In this document: positions 1 to 7,900 of the stretch, piece after piece
How positions within the stretch are numbered: position 1 is the stretch's first letter
Layout of the letters: each line of letters starts with the position of its first letter
Assembly (NCBI GenBank): GCA_037442505.1
Contig: JBBIPZ010000013.1
Span: 5,617 to 69,616 of the forward strand
Length of the DNA: 64,000 nt
Direction: 5' to 3'
DNA from: JBBIPZ01 sp037442505 [NCBI: Deltaproteobacteria bacterium]
GTDB taxonomy: Bacteria > CALINM01
Notes under the pieces: generated by a model
Told to the model about the DNA's origin: nothing
Seen by the model: only the letters and a program-made list of their open reading frames with translations
The model's database searches: none
Translations under genes and position numbers: made by a program

Positions 1-849
1 CCATTCTGTGAGGGGGTGCTTGAGAATAAAGCTGCCCGTTTTAATCCAAAACTCTGTGAAAATGGACATTTTAAGAAAGGTACGGTTACTCTGATACCAA
101 ATATTTTACCTTATGCTGAAAATGCCGCTGTTGCGGTTTTAACAAAAGAACACGTCGTGCCAATGGGAAGCATGCCTGAAGAGACGATTTTTAACGGGCT
201 AACTTTAATGGCTGAGTATGCTAAAACAGTTTCTTCATTTGATCAAATCGATTACCAGTTTGCATTAATTCACTGGAACTATATGCCCACATCTGGTGGG
301 TCTCTCATACATCCTCATATGCAGGTGTATGTCACAAATACACCGCTTAACTATCATGCCCGTGTTTTAGAGAAGGCTCTGGACTTCACTAAAAGGATTG
401 GGGTGGAGTTTTTTCAAATCTACCTTGAAAAAGAAGTTGAGGAAAATGAACGATTTATAACAAAAAGGGGAAGAGTAAATCTAATTTCTCCATTCGCCTC
501 ACGCGGAATGTTAGGAGAGTTTTTGCTTATCATTGAGAACAGCTACAACTATTGCGAAATAACCACGGAAGATTTTGCTAATATTGCTTCGATACTAAGA
601 GACTTAAGTCTTTTTTTTGATTCACGAAATATACCCGGCTTTAATATGGCACTTTTTTCGTCTCCGCTTGATTCAAAGATTATGCTCAATCATATCAGAG
701 TGTATCCTCGAGTTTATCGTGATATATATGTGTTTGCTACAGATATCGAAACTCCAACTCTGCTTTATGGCGAATCTTTCTCGCTGGTGTCTCCCGAAAG
801 AAACGCAAAGCTTATGAAAGAGTTTTTGTCAAATAAAGGAAAATTATGA
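1..849 (+). CDS. GalT-like nucleotidylyltransferase, 5' end missing
   Basis: The reading frame is open from base 1 and begins with residues PFCEG, which match the N-terminal CPFCxG segment of galactose-1-phosphate uridylyltransferases, so the gene starts upstream of the window and the GTG at 16 is not a true start. The catalytic HIT-type segment GGSLIHPHMQ is present, with the second His expected to carry the uridylyl group. The C-terminal half resembles the second GalT domain. Family enzymes transfer UMP between UDP-hexose and hexose-1-phosphate; the substrate here is unknown. The stop overlaps the cbiL start (ATGA), so it is co-transcribed with cobalamin genes, an unexpected partner. A second, complete GalT lies at 47484-48476. 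Confidence 0.8.
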   Translation, partial: PFCEGVLENKAARFNPKLCENGHFKKGTVTLIPNILPYAENAAVAVLTKEHVVPMGSMPEETIFNGLTLMAEYAKTVSSFDQIDYQFALIHWNYMPTSGGSLIHPHMQVYVTNTPLNYHARVLEKALDFTKRIGVEFFQIYLEKEVEENERFITKRGRVNLISPFASRGMLGEFLLIIENSYNYCEITTEDFANIASILRDLSLFFDSRNIPGFNMALFSSPLDSKIMLNHIRVYPRVYRDIYVFATDIETPTLLYGESFSLVSPERNAKLMKEFLSNKGKL

Positions 850-1553
850 AATCAAAAACAAAAAAAGGTGGTTTTTTTGGCGTTTCTCTGGGTGTGGGCG
901 ATCCGATGAATATAACTGTTTACGCATTGAGGGTGTTAAATGGGGTTCCTGTTATCGCTGTGCCACAATCAAAAAAAGACGAGCAAAGTGTAGCCCTTGA
1001 AAGGATTAAAAAAATGCCCGTTCATCTTGATGATAAAACTGTGTTGGAACTATATATGCCAATGAAAAAAGGAGACATTTCTATCTATTGGCAGAGTGCC
1101 GCAAAATCTGTAATTGAATTCCTTTCTCAGGGGACAGATGTTGCTTTTGCTGGTATTGGAGATTTGCTCCATTACGGCACATTTTATTATATCGAAAGAT
1201 ATGTTAAGGATGCTGGCTTTGAAACATTATATGTTCCGGGTATTACTTCGTATCAAGTGCTTGCGTCAAATTTAAATTTTCCACTTGTCCAGGGTAACGA
1301 AAAGCTGCTAATTTCACCAGATGATAATTTAGATATTTGTGAAGTTGCGGATTTTGACACGATTGTTTTTTTAAAAAAACCATCAAATGAAGAGTTTTTT
1401 AAAAAACTCTCAGAAGACTACACGCTTTATTTAGGCAAGAATTTGGGATTAAAAGGTGAGAGATTTGGAATAATCGAAAACGTAAAAAAAGATATGACTA
1501 AGCTGCCATATTTTTCGTTAATTATAGCTAAAAAAAGGCATAAGAATGTTTGA
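846..1553 (+). CDS. cbiL: Cobalt-precorrin-2 C20-methyltransferase
   Basis: SAM-dependent tetrapyrrole methylase of about 235 residues, the usual size for CbiL/CobI. It methylates C20 of (cobalt-)precorrin-2 in corrin ring synthesis in the cytoplasm. The N-terminal GVSLGVGDPMNITVYA segment is the glycine-rich SAM loop of the TP-methylase fold, and the mid-protein GIGDLLHYGTF and VPGITSYQ segments are also typical. The ATG overlaps the upstream stop by ATGA and the 3' end overlaps cbiF by 8 bases. CbiG downstream argues for the anaerobic, early-cobalt route, hence cbiL rather than cobI. The assignment within the methylase family rests on the N-terminal motif and gene order. Confidence 0.88.
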   Translation: MKSKTKKGGFFGVSLGVGDPMNITVYALRVLNGVPVIAVPQSKKDEQSVALERIKKMPVHLDDKTVLELYMPMKKGDISIYWQSAAKSVIEFLSQGTDVAFAGIGDLLHYGTFYYIERYVKDAGFETLYVPGITSYQVLASNLNFPLVQGNEKLLISPDDNLDICEVADFDTIVFLKKPSNEEFFKKLSEDYTLYLGKNLGLKGERFGIIENVKKDMTKLPYFSLIIAKKRHKNV

Positions 1554-2310
1554 TAAAAAAACAGTTTATTTTGTGGGTGCTGGTGCTGGTGATGTTAAAT
1601 TAATCACTATCAAAGGCAAAGAGTTGCTTGAGACTGCAGATGTTGTTATATATGCTGGTTCGTTAGTTAACAGGGAAATACTTAATTACTGTAAGCCTTC
1701 ATGCGAAATTTACGATTCAAAGACAATGCATCTTGGTGAAATCGTTAGTATTATTGAAAAATCAGTTATGTCTGACAAACTTGTAGTGAGGCTTCACACA
1801 GGTGATCCTTCTCTTTATGGTGCAATTTTTGAGCAGTTTATTGAGCTTGACAAAAGAGGGATTGCATACGAAGTTGTTCCGGGGGTCAGCTCAGCTTTTG
1901 CAGCTGCTGCAGCTTTAAAGAAAGAGTTTACTGTCCCAAACATATCCCAGACTGTCATTTTTACCAGGTTTTCTGGCAGAACATCTGTACCAGAAAAGGA
2001 AAATTTAGAAAACATTGCCAAATTGCGGGCATCGCTTGTGATATTTCTTTCTATATCTTACATTGATGATGTTGTCAGAGCGCTTAAAGCTGGTTATTCT
2101 GTTGATACTCCATGCTCAGTTGTTTATAAAGCATCGTGGCAAAATCAAAAAATTATTTCCGGCACCCTATCTAATATTGCAGAACTTGTTAAAGAGGCTG
2201 GAATAAAAAAGACTGCTTTAATTTTGGTGGGAGAGTTTTTGCGCCCCGACCACTATGCTTATTCAAAGCTTTACGAAAAAGATTTCGAACATGAATTCAG
2301 AAAAAAATAA
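1546..2310 (+). CDS. cbiF: Cobalt-precorrin-4 C11-methyltransferase
   Basis: Tetrapyrrole methylase that methylates C11 of cobalt-precorrin-4 using SAM. The N-terminus VYFVGAGAGDVKLITIKG is the CbiF/CobM signature, followed by ADVVIYAGSLVN and the RLHTGDPSLYGA loop, both diagnostic of this subgroup. The 254-residue length is normal. It overlaps cbiL by 8 bases and its own end overlaps the cbiG start at 2291, consistent with translational coupling in a cbiLFGH operon. Confidence 0.93.
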   Translation: MFDKKTVYFVGAGAGDVKLITIKGKELLETADVVIYAGSLVNREILNYCKPSCEIYDSKTMHLGEIVSIIEKSVMSDKLVVRLHTGDPSLYGAIFEQFIELDKRGIAYEVVPGVSSAFAAAAALKKEFTVPNISQTVIFTRFSGRTSVPEKENLENIAKLRASLVIFLSISYIDDVVRALKAGYSVDTPCSVVYKASWQNQKIISGTLSNIAELVKEAGIKKTALILVGEFLRPDHYAYSKLYEKDFEHEFRKK

Positions 2311-3310
2311 TCTTCGTGTTCTTGGAATGTACATAACTACAAGTGCACATAAGTTATGTACTCAACTTGCAAATAAGCTGTCTTTTTCTGTCGAAGTAAA
2401 AAAATTACCCAAAGACAACTTTCGTAACTTTTTTAAAGAGGCTTTTAAATATGATGTAATAATAGCTGTTATGGCAACGGGAATTGTAGTAAGAGGGCTT
2501 GCCCCTTTCATAAAATCTAAACAAACTGATCCTGCCGTTATTGTTATTGATGAAAAAGGAAAATTTGTTATCAGTTTACTTTCCGGGCATATTGGCGGGG
2601 CAAATATGCTTGCACGAGAAATTGCGAATTTAATTAACGCCACACCCGTCATTACTACAAGTTCTGATATAAATAATCTGCCTGCTGTAGATGTTTATGC
2701 TAAAGAAATGAACTATACAATAAGCGATTTTAAAATTTGCAAAGACGTTGCAATGGCTTTGATTAAAGGCAAGAAAATTCCTGTTTATGTAGAAACTGGT
2801 GAACCAAAACATTTTTTTCGTCAGCCATGTTTCCAATTACTTGATAAAAAAAGCTTTTTAAAGATTGATGGATTAAAGATAGCGGTTTCAGAAAAACTCA
2901 TTTGCTCAAATGATACACTTTATCTGATACCAAAAAGACTGGTGCTTGGAATGGGATTTCATAGAGGACTTGATTTTGAAGCTATGATGGCATTTGTAAA
3001 GTCGCAATTTAAAATAAGAAAATTATTCCTTGATGCGGTAAAAATAATAGCAACTATCGACAAGCGAAACAATGAAAAAGGTTTTTTTACTCTTTGTGAT
3101 ACGATAAAAGCAACTCCCATCTTTTTTTCAGAGAATGAGCTTGCTGCCGTTAGCGCTGTAACGCAGAGTGAAGTTGTAAAAAAATATCATTTTTCCGGAA
3201 ATGTCTCTGAAGCCGCTGCATTGCTTGCAAGTAATCATGGGAAGATTATTGTTTCAAAAATAAAGGGGGGGAATATCACCTTATGCATAGCAAAGGAAAA
3301 ATATTTGTAG
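2291..3310 (+). CDS. cbiG: Cobalt-precorrin-5A hydrolase
   Basis: CbiG opens the delta-lactone ring of cobalt-precorrin-5A and releases acetaldehyde, a step found only in the anaerobic pathway. Visible features are the central VIAVMATGIVVRGLAPFI segment and SLLSGHIGGAN, both typical of the CbiG mid domain, and the C-terminal domain beginning LVLGMGFHRG. The frame extends upstream to 2255, but ATG 2291 gives a normal N-terminus and only a 20-base overlap with cbiF; ATG 2327 is another possibility. The 3' end overlaps cbiH by 28 bases. Confidence 0.92.
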   Translation: MNSEKNNLRVLGMYITTSAHKLCTQLANKLSFSVEVKKLPKDNFRNFFKEAFKYDVIIAVMATGIVVRGLAPFIKSKQTDPAVIVIDEKGKFVISLLSGHIGGANMLAREIANLINATPVITTSSDINNLPAVDVYAKEMNYTISDFKICKDVAMALIKGKKIPVYVETGEPKHFFRQPCFQLLDKKSFLKIDGLKIAVSEKLICSNDTLYLIPKRLVLGMGFHRGLDFEAMMAFVKSQFKIRKLFLDAVKIIATIDKRNNEKGFFTLCDTIKATPIFFSENELAAVSAVTQSEVVKKYHFSGNVSEAAALLASNHGKIIVSKIKGGNITLCIAKEKYL

Positions 3311-4017
3311 TTGGTTTGGGAGCAATAACAAAAGGCTCTTTAACTTTTGATGCATTTGATGTTTTGACACATTCTGATTATATTGTTGGTTACACTTCTT
3401 ATGTGAATCAATTGCAAGCCATAATGCCAGACTTAAAATACATCAAAACTGGAATGAAAAAAGAAGTTGAGCGCATTTATAAAGCTATTGAATTGGCAAA
3501 ATCTGGCAGCACAGTCTCCGTTATATGCTCAGGAGATGCAGGGATTTACGCTATGGCGGGACTATTATTTGAAATTTTAGAAAAGGAGCAGTTACCGATA
3601 GAGGCTGAAGTCATCCCCGGTATGCCAGCACTTGCAATTTGTTCTGCGGTTTTAGGTGCACCATTGATGAATGATTTTGCGGTTATAAGTTTTTCTAACC
3701 TTCTTACCCCAGAAGAAGTTATAGTTAAAAGATTAAAGGCGTTTCTTGACGCAGATGTTGTTATAGTAATATACAATCCTGTTAGTAAAGGAAGACGGGG
3801 GGTGTTTAATAGTTTATGGAATATAATTCTGGAAAATAGGGGAGATTTTTATGCAGGTTATGTCAAAAATGGCGGACGCGACAACGAATATTTTATAGGC
3901 AAAGTTTCTGAAATGCCGGTTGCCAATATTGATATGAATTCACTAATTGTCATAGGAAATACAGCTACAAAAATTATTTCTGGAAGGCTTGTTACAACAA
4001 GGGGTTACAGGATATAA
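3283..4017 (+). CDS. cbiH: Cobalt-precorrin-3 C17-methyltransferase
   Basis: Tetrapyrrole methylase of 244 residues that methylates C17 and drives ring contraction in the anaerobic corrin pathway. The N-terminus IFVVGLGAITKGSLTFDA, the SDYIVGYTSYVNQL segment and the VICSGDAGIYAMAG loop are characteristic of CbiH/CobJ. The start ATG lies inside the end of cbiG and is preceded by a strong AAAGGGGGG Shine-Dalgarno run. It is the last gene of the cbi operon, followed within a few bases by a terminator hairpin. Confidence 0.92.
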   Translation: MHSKGKIFVVGLGAITKGSLTFDAFDVLTHSDYIVGYTSYVNQLQAIMPDLKYIKTGMKKEVERIYKAIELAKSGSTVSVICSGDAGIYAMAGLLFEILEKEQLPIEAEVIPGMPALAICSAVLGAPLMNDFAVISFSNLLTPEEVIVKRLKAFLDADVVIVIYNPVSKGRRGVFNSLWNIILENRGDFYAGYVKNGGRDNEYFIGKVSEMPVANIDMNSLIVIGNTATKIISGRLVTTRGYRI

Positions 4018-4047
4018 AAAAGCCCATCACAATCGATGGGCTTTTTT
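4015..4047. terminator. Bidirectional intrinsic terminator
   Basis: The 8-bp perfect stem AGCCCATC/GATGGGCT (4021-4028 with 4035-4042) has a 6-base loop, a run of A before it and a run of T after it. It can therefore stop the cbi operon on the plus strand and the rhodanese gene on the minus strand, which converge here. Confidence 0.9.
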
Positions 4048-4062
4048 CTGGTATTCGGGAAA

Positions 4063-4530
4063 CTACTTCTCGAGCGGCATTGTTTTTGGTGTCACAGCTG
4101 CTGCAAGTGCAGAAATACCACCTTTTAACATTACCGCATTATCAAAACCAACCATTCTTAAAGCAAGTGTTGTAGGTGCAGCCCTTGTCCCGGAGTGACA
4201 TACAACAACGATTTTCTTGTTTTTGGGTAGTTTGTCAAGGTTTTCTTTCTTAAATACCTGATTCATAGGGATGTGGAGCCCATTTTTAAATGTGATACCA
4301 ACGAAATTCTGCTCGGCTGGTGTTCTTATGTCAAGTACATAAAAATCTTCGTTTTTGTTAAGCATTTCCAGAACTTTTTCGGGTGTAATCTGGCATGGGG
4401 CGATAGCAAGCACTTCCTGTGTCATTTTAGAAAAAATAGAATCAAACTTGACAGCGAGTTCTTTGTCATAAGCGAACAAGGAACCAGAAAGAGCAAAAAC
4501 CATTAAAACTGCTAAAAATATCTTTTTCAT
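4063..4530 (-). CDS. Secreted rhodanese-domain protein
   Basis: Single rhodanese domain after a Sec signal peptide (MKKIFLAVLMVFALSGSLFA, likely cleaved before YDKE), so periplasmic. The catalytic cysteine is about residue 111 in the loop CHSGTRA, preceded by FYVLDIRTPAEQ. Rhodaneses carry persulfide sulfur, or act as redox or anion-binding domains; the loop size fits a small anion or sulfur substrate. ATG 4530 is preferred because AAAGGAGG lies 9 bases upstream; an in-frame ATG at 4536 would sit almost on the Shine-Dalgarno. It is monocistronic, with its own promoter and a shared terminator. The C-terminal tail after the domain is short and alanine-rich. Confidence 0.9.
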   Translation of the reverse strand: MKKIFLAVLMVFALSGSLFAYDKELAVKFDSIFSKMTQEVLAIAPCQITPEKVLEMLNKNEDFYVLDIRTPAEQNFVGITFKNGLHIPMNQVFKKENLDKLPKNKKIVVVCHSGTRAAPTTLALRMVGFDNAVMLKGGISALAAAVTPKTMPLEK

Positions 4531-4566
4531 ACCCATCCTCCTCCTTTAATATTTTATTATTTGAAT

Positions 4567-4595
4567 ATATTATTTTAAGAATATATTTTTGTCAA
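4567..4595 (-). promoter_or_regulatory. Sigma-70-type promoter of the rhodanese gene
   Basis: Read on the minus strand: TTGACA (4595-4590), a 17-base spacer and TAATAT (4572-4567). It places a start site near 4560, about 30 bases before the ATG, with the strong Shine-Dalgarno in between. The inverted-repeat element at 4598-4713 abuts the -35 box. Confidence 0.65.
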
Positions 4596-4597
4596 GT

Positions 4598-4713
4598 ATT
4601 TTTCTGTCTACCACACTGTCATTCTGAGGGAACGTAGTGAACAAAGAATCTAAAGAATGCTATTCTTCGTCTAAGGCTAAGAATGATAGAATGAGTTGTT
4701 GATGGTAGAAAAA
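4598..4713. repeat. Imperfect inverted-repeat element (MITE- or REP-like)
   Basis: The outer ends are related as an inverted repeat (ATTTTTCT...ACCA on the left, TGGTAGAAAAAT on the right). Inside, GTCATTCTGAG...AAAGAATCT (4618-4651) is partly mirrored by ATTCTTCG...AAGAATGATA (4662-4688). There is no coding capacity. Related half-units occur at 4931-5009, so this looks like an interspersed palindromic element that could fold when transcribed. Assignment to any named family is not possible from one window. Confidence 0.6.
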
Positions 4714-4795
4714 TTCTTGAAATGTTTAAATAGCATTTTCATTGAAAAAAATCTTTGAGAAAAAACTCCAATTTAAATATAATATATACATCAAT

Positions 4796-4867
4796 GCGGG
4801 TGTAGCTCAGGGGTAGAGTTCAAGCTTCCCAAGCTTGCTGTCGCGGGTTCGAATCCCGTCGCCCGCT
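4796..4867 (+). tRNA. tRNA-Gly (anticodon CCC)
   Basis: A 72-base cloverleaf: acceptor GCGGGTG pairing with CGCCCGC (one U-G wobble), D-stem GCTC/GAGT, anticodon stem CAAGC/GCTTG around loop TTCCCAA (anticodon CCC, reading GGG), and T-arm GCGGG-TTCGAAT-CCCGT. The discriminator is T, and no CCA is encoded; a T-run follows at once. It stands alone between the rhodanese gene and the efflux operon, flanked on both sides by repeat elements. Confidence 0.95.
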
Positions 4868-4930
4868 TTTTTAACCTTCTATTTATTACTTTTTCTATTT
4901 CTGATTAAGAAAACTCTCAATTAATAATAA

Positions 4931-5009
4931 TGGAATTCTTCGATTACTTTCAGAATGACACGCCCATTTACTGTCATTTTGAAGGGGCGAAAGAGACTGA
5001 AGAATCCAA
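4931..5009. repeat. Second inverted pair of the same repeat unit
   Basis: Two units in opposite orientation: GGAATTCTTCG...CAGAATGACA (about 4931-4963) and its inverted relative TGTCATTTTGA...GAAGAATCC (about 4972-5009). They match the core of the element at 4598-4713. The pair ends about 20 bases before the tetR promoter. The rest of 4868-5030 holds nothing else that I can recognise. Confidence 0.55.
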
Positions 5010-5029
5010 CACATGTACCTATTTTTCTA

Positions 5030-5058
5030 TTGACTATATACCGACCAGTCGGTATAAT
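5030..5058 (+). promoter_or_regulatory. Efflux-operon promoter with palindromic operator in the spacer
   Basis: TTGACT (5030-5035), exactly 17 bases, then consensus TATAAT (5053-5058). The spacer and part of the -10 form a perfect palindrome, ATACCGACCAGTCGGTAT (5038-5055, 8-bp arms and a 2-base centre), a classical TetR-family operator layout. A repressor bound here would block RNA polymerase directly. The start codon follows only 7 bases after the -10, see the leaderless finding. Confidence 0.85.
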
Positions 5059-5065
5059 TAAAGTC

Positions 5066-5605
5066 ATGGATACAAGGCTAAAACTGATTAAAACAGGTGC
5101 TTCGTTGTTTGCTAAAAAATCTTTTACTGAAGTTACCATTGAAGAAGTGGTTCGTAAAGCTAATTTTAGCAAAGGGGCGTTTTATCATTACTTTAGTTCG
5201 AAAGAGAATTTCTATATCGAAATAATTAAGGAAGCAGGAAAGCTTTTTAATCAAATTTTCATAGAGAAGATTAAGACTGTAGATTCGTCATATGAGAAGC
5301 TGCGTGCGTTTATCGAGTCTGCTCTTGAGTTTTTTCAGGTAGAAAAAAATCTGTATCTTGTTATTCAAAACGAGATAAACAAAATTGTTGCTGGCAAAGA
5401 TACACCATTCAGCCAATTCCAAAAAGAGACGTTGTTAAATATTAAGAGCCTGGTGCCAGACAATAATGATCCTTACTTTCCATATTTTGTTATGGGGGTA
5501 TTAAGAAGTGCAATTGTTTTTAAGGTGCAAAATAATGTGTCTGCTAATGAACTGCTCAATAAGATATGGGGCTATGTTTCAAAATCTATGGAGGTTCAAA
5601 AGTGA
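5066..5605 (+). CDS. TetR-family repressor of the efflux operon
   Basis: A 179-residue TetR/AcrR regulator. The N-terminal helix-turn-helix is clear (residues about 7-50, TIEEVVRKANFSKGAFYHYF), followed by an all-helical ligand domain with no recognisable specificity. ATG 5066 is chosen because it starts the canonical TetR N-terminus; the frame stays open upstream to 4955, but that part overlaps repeat and promoter sequence. It is the first gene of tetR-tolC-emrA-emrB and very likely binds the palindrome at 5038-5055, repressing itself and the pump until a toxic ligand binds. Its stop overlaps the tolC start by GTGA. Confidence 0.92.
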   Translation: MDTRLKLIKTGASLFAKKSFTEVTIEEVVRKANFSKGAFYHYFSSKENFYIEIIKEAGKLFNQIFIEKIKTVDSSYEKLRAFIESALEFFQVEKNLYLVIQNEINKIVAGKDTPFSQFQKETLLNIKSLVPDNNDPYFPYFVMGVLRSAIVFKVQNNVSANELLNKIWGYVSKSMEVQK

Positions 5606-6891
5606 AAAAGGAATTGTTAGTATTAATTGCTGTATTGTTCACATTTAATAAAATTTACGCTGCACAATTGCATATTGATGTGCTTGATGCTGTTCGTTTG
5701 TTTAAACAAAACAGTAGAATTAACAGGATTTATCAAAATGAGAGAGAGGCAAAGGCGCATCTGATTGATAAAGCAAAATCTACGCGTCTTCCATCATTGG
5801 AACTGGATATTAGCTACAATCTACTGAACGAAGAGCCTAAATCTAAAACACCTTTTGGCAACTTGCCTATTGAACAAAGTAAATTTCTTAAAGGACAGCT
5901 TGTTTTATCACATCTAATTTATGATTTTGGTATTAGAGAATCCTATATAGAGCGTGCATTACTTGACACTGAATTAACAGGACTTTTCTTAAATAAAGAA
6001 TTAAATGATGGCGCATTAGGTGTAACAATGGTTTTTAATCAACTGGTGCTTGCCAAAAAGGTTTTAGCTGTTTACGAAGAAGAGTTAAAGCTTTTAACTG
6101 AACAAAAAAAACGTATTGATGGATTTTTCGAGGAAGGACTGGTCACCAGGAATGATGTTTTGCAAGTAAACGTTGAGATAAGTAATACTAAGCAAAAGAT
6201 ACTTTCTATACAGAACGACATAGACAATCTGAAAGAAAAATTAAAGACAATGCTTAATGTTACAGACGATATTGAGGTTAAAGATACTGAATTAGACGAT
6301 TCATTGCTTGTTAAAGATAAAGCGATTTATGAAAAAAGGCCAGAAATATTGATAGCACAAAAGTTGGTTACCCTAAAAGAGCTTGAATTGAAGGCAGTTG
6401 AGGCTGACAATTACCCAAAGTTTTACGCGTTAGCAGGGGTGAATTATGAGGAAAACGAGTATCGTACTAGTAATCAATACCTGTTTATGTCAGTTGGATT
6501 AAAAGTTAATCTTTTTGATGGCAAAAAGAATGTTTCAGAAAAGCTGTCATTGTTAAAGTCAAAACAGGAATACGAAGAAAAAGTTCGTCAGGCAAAGGAT
6601 TTAGTTAAGCTTGATGTTATTCAGGCAATGAATGATGTAAAGACGGCCATTAATAAAGTTGATGTTGCTAAAGAAGCCATTTTGGAGGCAAAAGAAAATC
6701 TATCGATAGAAGAAGGAAGATATGCAGAACAATTAATAACAGCAACAGATTTAATTGCTGCAACACTAAGAGTTTCCCGAGCAAATCTTAATTACTATGA
6801 AGCCGTAACTGGTTATAAAAATGCATACTTTAGACTTCTTTGGTCAAAAGGTGAACTTTATAAACTTGGAAAGGGGTTAAAAGATGAGTGA
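5602..6891 (+). CDS. TolC-family outer-membrane efflux protein
   Basis: Outer-membrane channel of 429 residues with a signal peptide (VKKELLVLIAVLFTFNKIYA, cleavage before AQLH), then two OEP repeats rich in long amphipathic helices, such as the VAKEAILEAKENLSIEEGRY segment. It forms the trimeric exit duct for the pump encoded next. The GTG at 5602 is the start: it overlaps the tetR stop and has GGAGG 8 bases upstream, whereas the longer frame from 5566 lies inside tetR. The 3' end overlaps emrA by 8 bases. Confidence 0.92.
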   Translation: MKKELLVLIAVLFTFNKIYAAQLHIDVLDAVRLFKQNSRINRIYQNEREAKAHLIDKAKSTRLPSLELDISYNLLNEEPKSKTPFGNLPIEQSKFLKGQLVLSHLIYDFGIRESYIERALLDTELTGLFLNKELNDGALGVTMVFNQLVLAKKVLAVYEEELKLLTEQKKRIDGFFEEGLVTRNDVLQVNVEISNTKQKILSIQNDIDNLKEKLKTMLNVTDDIEVKDTELDDSLLVKDKAIYEKRPEILIAQKLVTLKELELKAVEADNYPKFYALAGVNYEENEYRTSNQYLFMSVGLKVNLFDGKKNVSEKLSLLKSKQEYEEKVRQAKDLVKLDVIQAMNDVKTAINKVDVAKEAILEAKENLSIEEGRYAEQLITATDLIAATLRVSRANLNYYEAVTGYKNAYFRLLWSKGELYKLGKGLKDE

Positions 6892-7894
6892 AAGCAGCAA
6901 GAAAACCATCAACAGAAAGCTGATTTTCGTATTGGCTTTTATCTTAGTAGCTGGCGGGCTTATAACTGGTTACTATCTGTATCAGCATCACAAAAGTTAT
7001 GTGTCAACAGATAATGCTTATGTAAAAGAGGACTTCACAATAATTGCACCAAGGGTTGGAGGTACGATTATCAACGTTTATGTTAAAGAGAACGAATTTG
7101 TAAAAAAAGGCACGCTTTTGGTGGAAATTGATCCAAAAGATTTCGAAGTGAAGGTTGCACAAGCAGAGATGGCGTTAATTATGGCAAAAAATAACAGAGA
7201 TAGTTTATACCAGAAAATAAAGGAAGCTGACGCAGGATTAGATGCAAAAAAGGCAGAACTTGATAAGGCTAAAATTGATTACGAAAGGGCAAAAAGGCTT
7301 TATGAAAAGCAACTGATACCTAAAGAACAATACGAAAGGGCGGAAACTTATTTAAAGGTGTCTCAGGCAAAATATGAGGCATCGTTAAGAGAAAAAGAAC
7401 AGATAAAATCATCTCTGGGTGTAAGAATTGGTGGAGAAGAAGCAATTGTCAAACATAACGAAGCGATACTTAAAGAGGCGAAACAGTATTTAGGTTACAC
7501 AAAGATTTATGCACCGCAGGATGGCTATATAGCAAGAAAAACGGTTGAAATAGGCAATGTAGTTTCAGCGGGGCAACCCTTGATGGCGTTAGTTCCTTTG
7601 AGAGAGCCTTATATAGAGGCAAACTTTAAAGAAACAGAAGTGGGAAAAATTAAGGTGGGCGACAAAGTTATAATAAAGATAGATATTTACCCCGATTATA
7701 CATTTGAGGGTACTGTGGACAGCATAGCAACAGGAACAGGTGTTGTGTTTTCACTTTTGCCACCAGAAAACGCTACAGGAAACTGGATTAAAGTAGTCCA
7801 GCGTGTGCCAGTAAAAATAAAATTTGACAAAATCCCTGAAGACAAGAAATTAAGATTGGGGCTTTCTTGCGAAGTTAAAGTAAAGGTCAAATAA
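6884..7894 (+). CDS. EmrA/HlyD-type membrane fusion protein
   Basis: Periplasmic adaptor of 336 residues with one N-terminal membrane anchor (about residues 12-31), a lipoyl/barrel-sandwich half beginning VSTDNAYVKEDFTIIAPRVGG, a charged coiled-coil hairpin (about 85-180), the second lipoyl half (IYAPQDGYIARKTVEIGNVV) and a beta-barrel domain. The STDNAYV motif is typical of EmrA-like adaptors that work with DHA2 MFS pumps, matching the next gene. It links the inner-membrane transporter to the TolC duct. Confidence 0.92.
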   Translation: MSESSKKTINRKLIFVLAFILVAGGLITGYYLYQHHKSYVSTDNAYVKEDFTIIAPRVGGTIINVYVKENEFVKKGTLLVEIDPKDFEVKVAQAEMALIMAKNNRDSLYQKIKEADAGLDAKKAELDKAKIDYERAKRLYEKQLIPKEQYERAETYLKVSQAKYEASLREKEQIKSSLGVRIGGEEAIVKHNEAILKEAKQYLGYTKIYAPQDGYIARKTVEIGNVVSAGQPLMALVPLREPYIEANFKETEVGKIKVGDKVIIKIDIYPDYTFEGTVDSIATGTGVVFSLLPPENATGNWIKVVQRVPVKIKFDKIPEDKKLRLGLSCEVKVKVK

Positions 7895-7900
7895 AAGATA

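Noticed and set aside
1-15. GTG at 16 as the true start of the first gene
   Set aside because: Codons 1-15 already encode the conserved PFCEG segment of the family in the same frame, so the gene begins outside the window.
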